Assembly: GCA_029821755.1 (NCBI GenBank)
Contig: JALGSV010000011.1
Span: forward strand, 32,042 to 96,041
From: Candidatus Zipacnadum vermilionense
Lineage (GTDB): Bacteria; Armatimonadota; Zipacnadia; Zipacnadales; Zipacnadaceae
Reading direction: 5' to 3'
DNA length: 64,000 bases
This document shows positions 62,224 to 64,000 of this stretch, piece after piece (the stretch's first letter is position 1; each line of letters opens with the position of its first letter). Position numbers and translations under genes: made by a program. The notes beneath the pieces are model-generated. The model was not told where the DNA came from. It did no database searches and was given only the letters and a program-made list of their open reading frames with translations.

Positions 62224-63456
62224 TCATTTCGCCAGCAATTCGGCCGCGTTATCATGCAGCCATCGCCGGGCGATCTCCACCGCGGTGTCCTCCTGCAGAC
62301 GTCCGGCCATGATACGTTCGGCCAGGGCCTGGGCCAGCGGCTCCTCGCAGAGCAGCAAGCGGGCGTATACCCATTCCGCCGCGTACGCATCGGAGAAAAA
62401 GCCCACCACCTTGGTCATAGGGACGGCGGCCAACCGATGGCGCATCTGCTCTAGGGTGCTGGTGTCGTAGAGGCTCTGCCACCAGTGCCCGCCCACATAC
62501 AGATTGGGGCATTGGCGCGCGGCCAGGCAGACCGACTGCCCTGCGCTCCAGTTGCTTTCGAGCAGTAGGACCCGGGCCCGGGGGAATTCCTTGAGGGCCA
62601 GCAGGAGCCAACGCAGGAAGAAGCGATCATCCGCCACCGCCAGAGTCGCCCACCCCTCGACAACCTCCACCCCCAGGGCGAAGCATACCGGCACCCGGGT
62701 CTCGTGGCTGCAGCGCAACAGCGCCCGGGCCTGGGCGCAGTGCAGGGCCTCCCGAGCGGGAGCCGAGAGGTTGTGAGCGTCACCGAGATGGTTGAGCGCG
62801 AGCCGCAGTGAGGTAGGGCCGGCATCATTCCAGTCCCCGCCAGGTGGAGACGTGGCGAGCGAGTTGGCGCCCTGCTCGACTTGGCTACCCAGCCAGGTGG
62901 CGCATTGCTCCTCGAAGTCATCCGCCGTAACCGGCTTGGCGCTCGCCTCGACCAGGGACCGGGCGGGGTCGACGCCCCAGAAGGCTCGCTCCAGTTGCCA
63001 TCCCACACGCGCGTCGCTGGGCGCCGGGGGTTTGGTCGAGCGGGCGGCGGCGGTGGTCACCAATCGGCACCGGTCGAAGACCGCTGTGGCTTGGGCTGGC
63101 TGCGCCGCCGTCTCCCCGGCGCGACGCCACAGGTCCTGCAAGGCCTCGACGCTCGGCTCGGCCGCCGCTCCCCACAGATCCCGAACGGCCTGCCAGGTGA
63201 CACGCCCCAGCGTGGTCGTGCGGCAACGACGCCAATACTCGATCCACTCCGCGAAGTCGTCCGCGCCGGGCGTCCCCTGGAGCCGCTGCATCGTCTCCCG
63301 CGGCATTCCCGCCCCCATGAGTTCCGTTGCGAATACGTGATACAGTAGTACTTCCGCCGGCGACTGTGCCTGCGGTCGTTCGTGAGGGAGGTGAGAATGG
63401 ACGTCAATGACGGGCAGACGCCGGATCTCGGCCAGCAAGTCCTGCTGCAGCGACAT
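62224..63456 (-). CDS. amidohydrolase-superfamily protein, uronate-isomerase-like
   Basis: 410 residues, cytoplasmic. Begins LPVIDVHSHLPHE, the HxH metal motif of amidohydrolase barrels (as in UxaC). Near the C-terminus MTKVVGFFSDAYAAEWVYARLLLCEEPLAQALAERI fits the last barrel strand Asp and helix of glucuronate-isomerase relatives. UxaC turns D-glucuronate or D-galacturonate into the 2-keto sugar; this protein is shorter (UxaC about 470), so an altered substrate or a related lactonase is possible. In a locus of glycan-binding proteins it fits a role in using uronic acids. Confidence 0.68.
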   Translation of the reverse strand: MSLQQDLLAEIRRLPVIDVHSHLPHERPQAQSPAEVLLYHVFATELMGAGMPRETMQRLQGTPGADDFAEWIEYWRRCRTTTLGRVTWQAVRDLWGAAAEPSVEALQDLWRRAGETAAQPAQATAVFDRCRLVTTAAARSTKPPAPSDARVGWQLERAFWGVDPARSLVEASAKPVTADDFEEQCATWLGSQVEQGANSLATSPPGGDWNDAGPTSLRLALNHLGDAHNLSAPAREALHCAQARALLRCSHETRVPVCFALGVEVVEGWATLAVADDRFFLRWLLLALKEFPRARVLLLESNWSAGQSVCLAARQCPNLYVGGHWWQSLYDTSTLEQMRHRLAAVPMTKVVGFFSDAYAAEWVYARLLLCEEPLAQALAERIMAGRLQEDTAVEIARRWLHDNAAELLAK

Positions 63457-63526
63457 AGGAGAGCCCTTGCTTCCTCGGCGGTCCTTCGCCGGGAGGGATG
63501 GGATGATCGTGGGCGCCTCGCCGGAT

Positions 63527-64000
63527 CTAGGGGGTCGCCGTAGCCCCGACGAATTCCGCCTGCCCCCACATGCCGGCGTTGGTGAAGGCCCAGGAACCGC
63601 CCCCGTTCAGGAAGATCTGGAAGATACGCGCCGGCTCGGCCGGGTTGGCGTTGGACATGGAGATCTCCCAGGTGAAGGCAATGCGGTCGCCGGCTTGGGG
63701 CTGGAACTCGGGGTTGATCGTCTTCCAGGAGACTTTGGCCTCGATGGTGTACCCGTTGCCGTCCTCCGCAATTATGACCGCTACCTCACTGCTCGCCCAG
63801 GCCTCCTCGGGGAGCATGGCCGCGCCCATCCCGTGGTAGCCGTCCCAGTAGGTCCGCTCTTTCAGGTGGTTCCACCAGAATTCGCCGGTGAACAGCTCCG
63901 GGTCCTCCAGGAGCGCCTCGCGCGAGCCCTCCAGCGGCCACTTGCGCGCCGGGTTGCTGGACATGCGGATGATCACGTCATCGCCGTTCCAGGCCCCGAC
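63527..64000 (-). CDS. C-terminal CBM9-like domain of a further secreted propeller protein (partial)
   Basis: The frame is open to the window edge, so the N-terminus lies outside. The visible 157 residues begin VGAWNGDDVIIRM and include GYTIEAKVSWKTINPEFQPQAGDRIAFTWEISMSNANPAEPARIFQIF, then GGGSWAFTNAGMWGQAEFVG. This matches the C-terminus of the intact 1075-residue protein (WAWNGDSIIFRL; GLWAFTNPGLWGVAEF), so the array continues beyond the window. Confidence 0.75.
   Translation of the reverse strand, partial: VGAWNGDDVIIRMSSNPARKWPLEGSREALLEDPELFTGEFWWNHLKERTYWDGYHGMGAAMLPEEAWASSEVAVIIAEDGNGYTIEAKVSWKTINPEFQPQAGDRIAFTWEISMSNANPAEPARIFQIFLNGGGSWAFTNAGMWGQAEFVGATATP

Noticed and set aside
1..64000. 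CRISPR arrays, insertion sequences, prophage genes, rRNA or tRNA genes
   Set aside because: I found no regularly spaced direct repeats, no transposase or integrase-like protein, no phage structural gene and no recognisable RNA gene.

Overview
The window is GC-rich DNA, coding on nearly every base, from a bacterium that secretes many proteins: there are numerous signal peptides and lipoboxes, an H-X9-DG (DUF1559-like) protein, and large secreted beta-propeller proteins. These traits point to the Planctomycetes / Armatimonadota / Hydrogenedentes range of phyla. I favour Armatimonadota-like, but this is inference from gene content; no rRNA or tRNA gene is present to test it.

Bases 1-21,200 are mostly plus-strand housekeeping and envelope genes: the end of an M1-type peptidase, an unknown 560-residue protein, a minus-strand pair (a thioredoxin fusion and an H-X9-DG protein) that share an internal domain, a membrane-anchored barrel protein, a sugar isomerase-like protein, an ABC exporter with a LolA-like neighbour, a membrane protein with a sigma-region-2-like head, a large TPR lipoprotein, a YprB-type nuclease, a coiled-coil membrane protein, a Gfo/Idh/MocA oxidoreductase, a triple-repeat lipoprotein and a GH67/GH20-like 1025-residue protein. 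Intergenic gaps here carry REP-like inverted repeats and one MITE-like element that appears to have entered the 5' end of a gene.

Bases 21,200-26,600 look like an island. A PD-(D/E)XK nuclease, an HD phosphohydrolase and a 150-residue partner, all visibly lower in GC, are interleaved with two very similar alpha/beta hydrolase genes. Bases 26,600-36,020 hold comB, a small thioredoxin, an acyltransferase, purL with a clear promoter, a lipoprotein, a tautomerase, and a three-gene cassette in which a new roughly 95-residue domain occurs alone and again fused to an FHA domain.

Bases 36,254-64,000 are one minus-strand array of about 28 kb. It encodes secreted modular proteins built from FlgD-Ig-like, NHL-propeller, YCF48/BNR-propeller and CBM9/DOMON-like domains in different orders, together with a glycoside hydrolase, a 660-residue multi-pass membrane protein and a uronate-isomerase-like amidohydrolase. 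It reads as a carbohydrate-uptake or degradation locus without SusC/D. Four of its large genes are broken by in-frame stops or single-base frameshifts (TGA at 37,724; frameshift near 40,965; TAG at 48,364 plus frameshift near 48,062; frameshift near 56,940), while genes elsewhere in the window are intact. This array is the most interesting part of the window.
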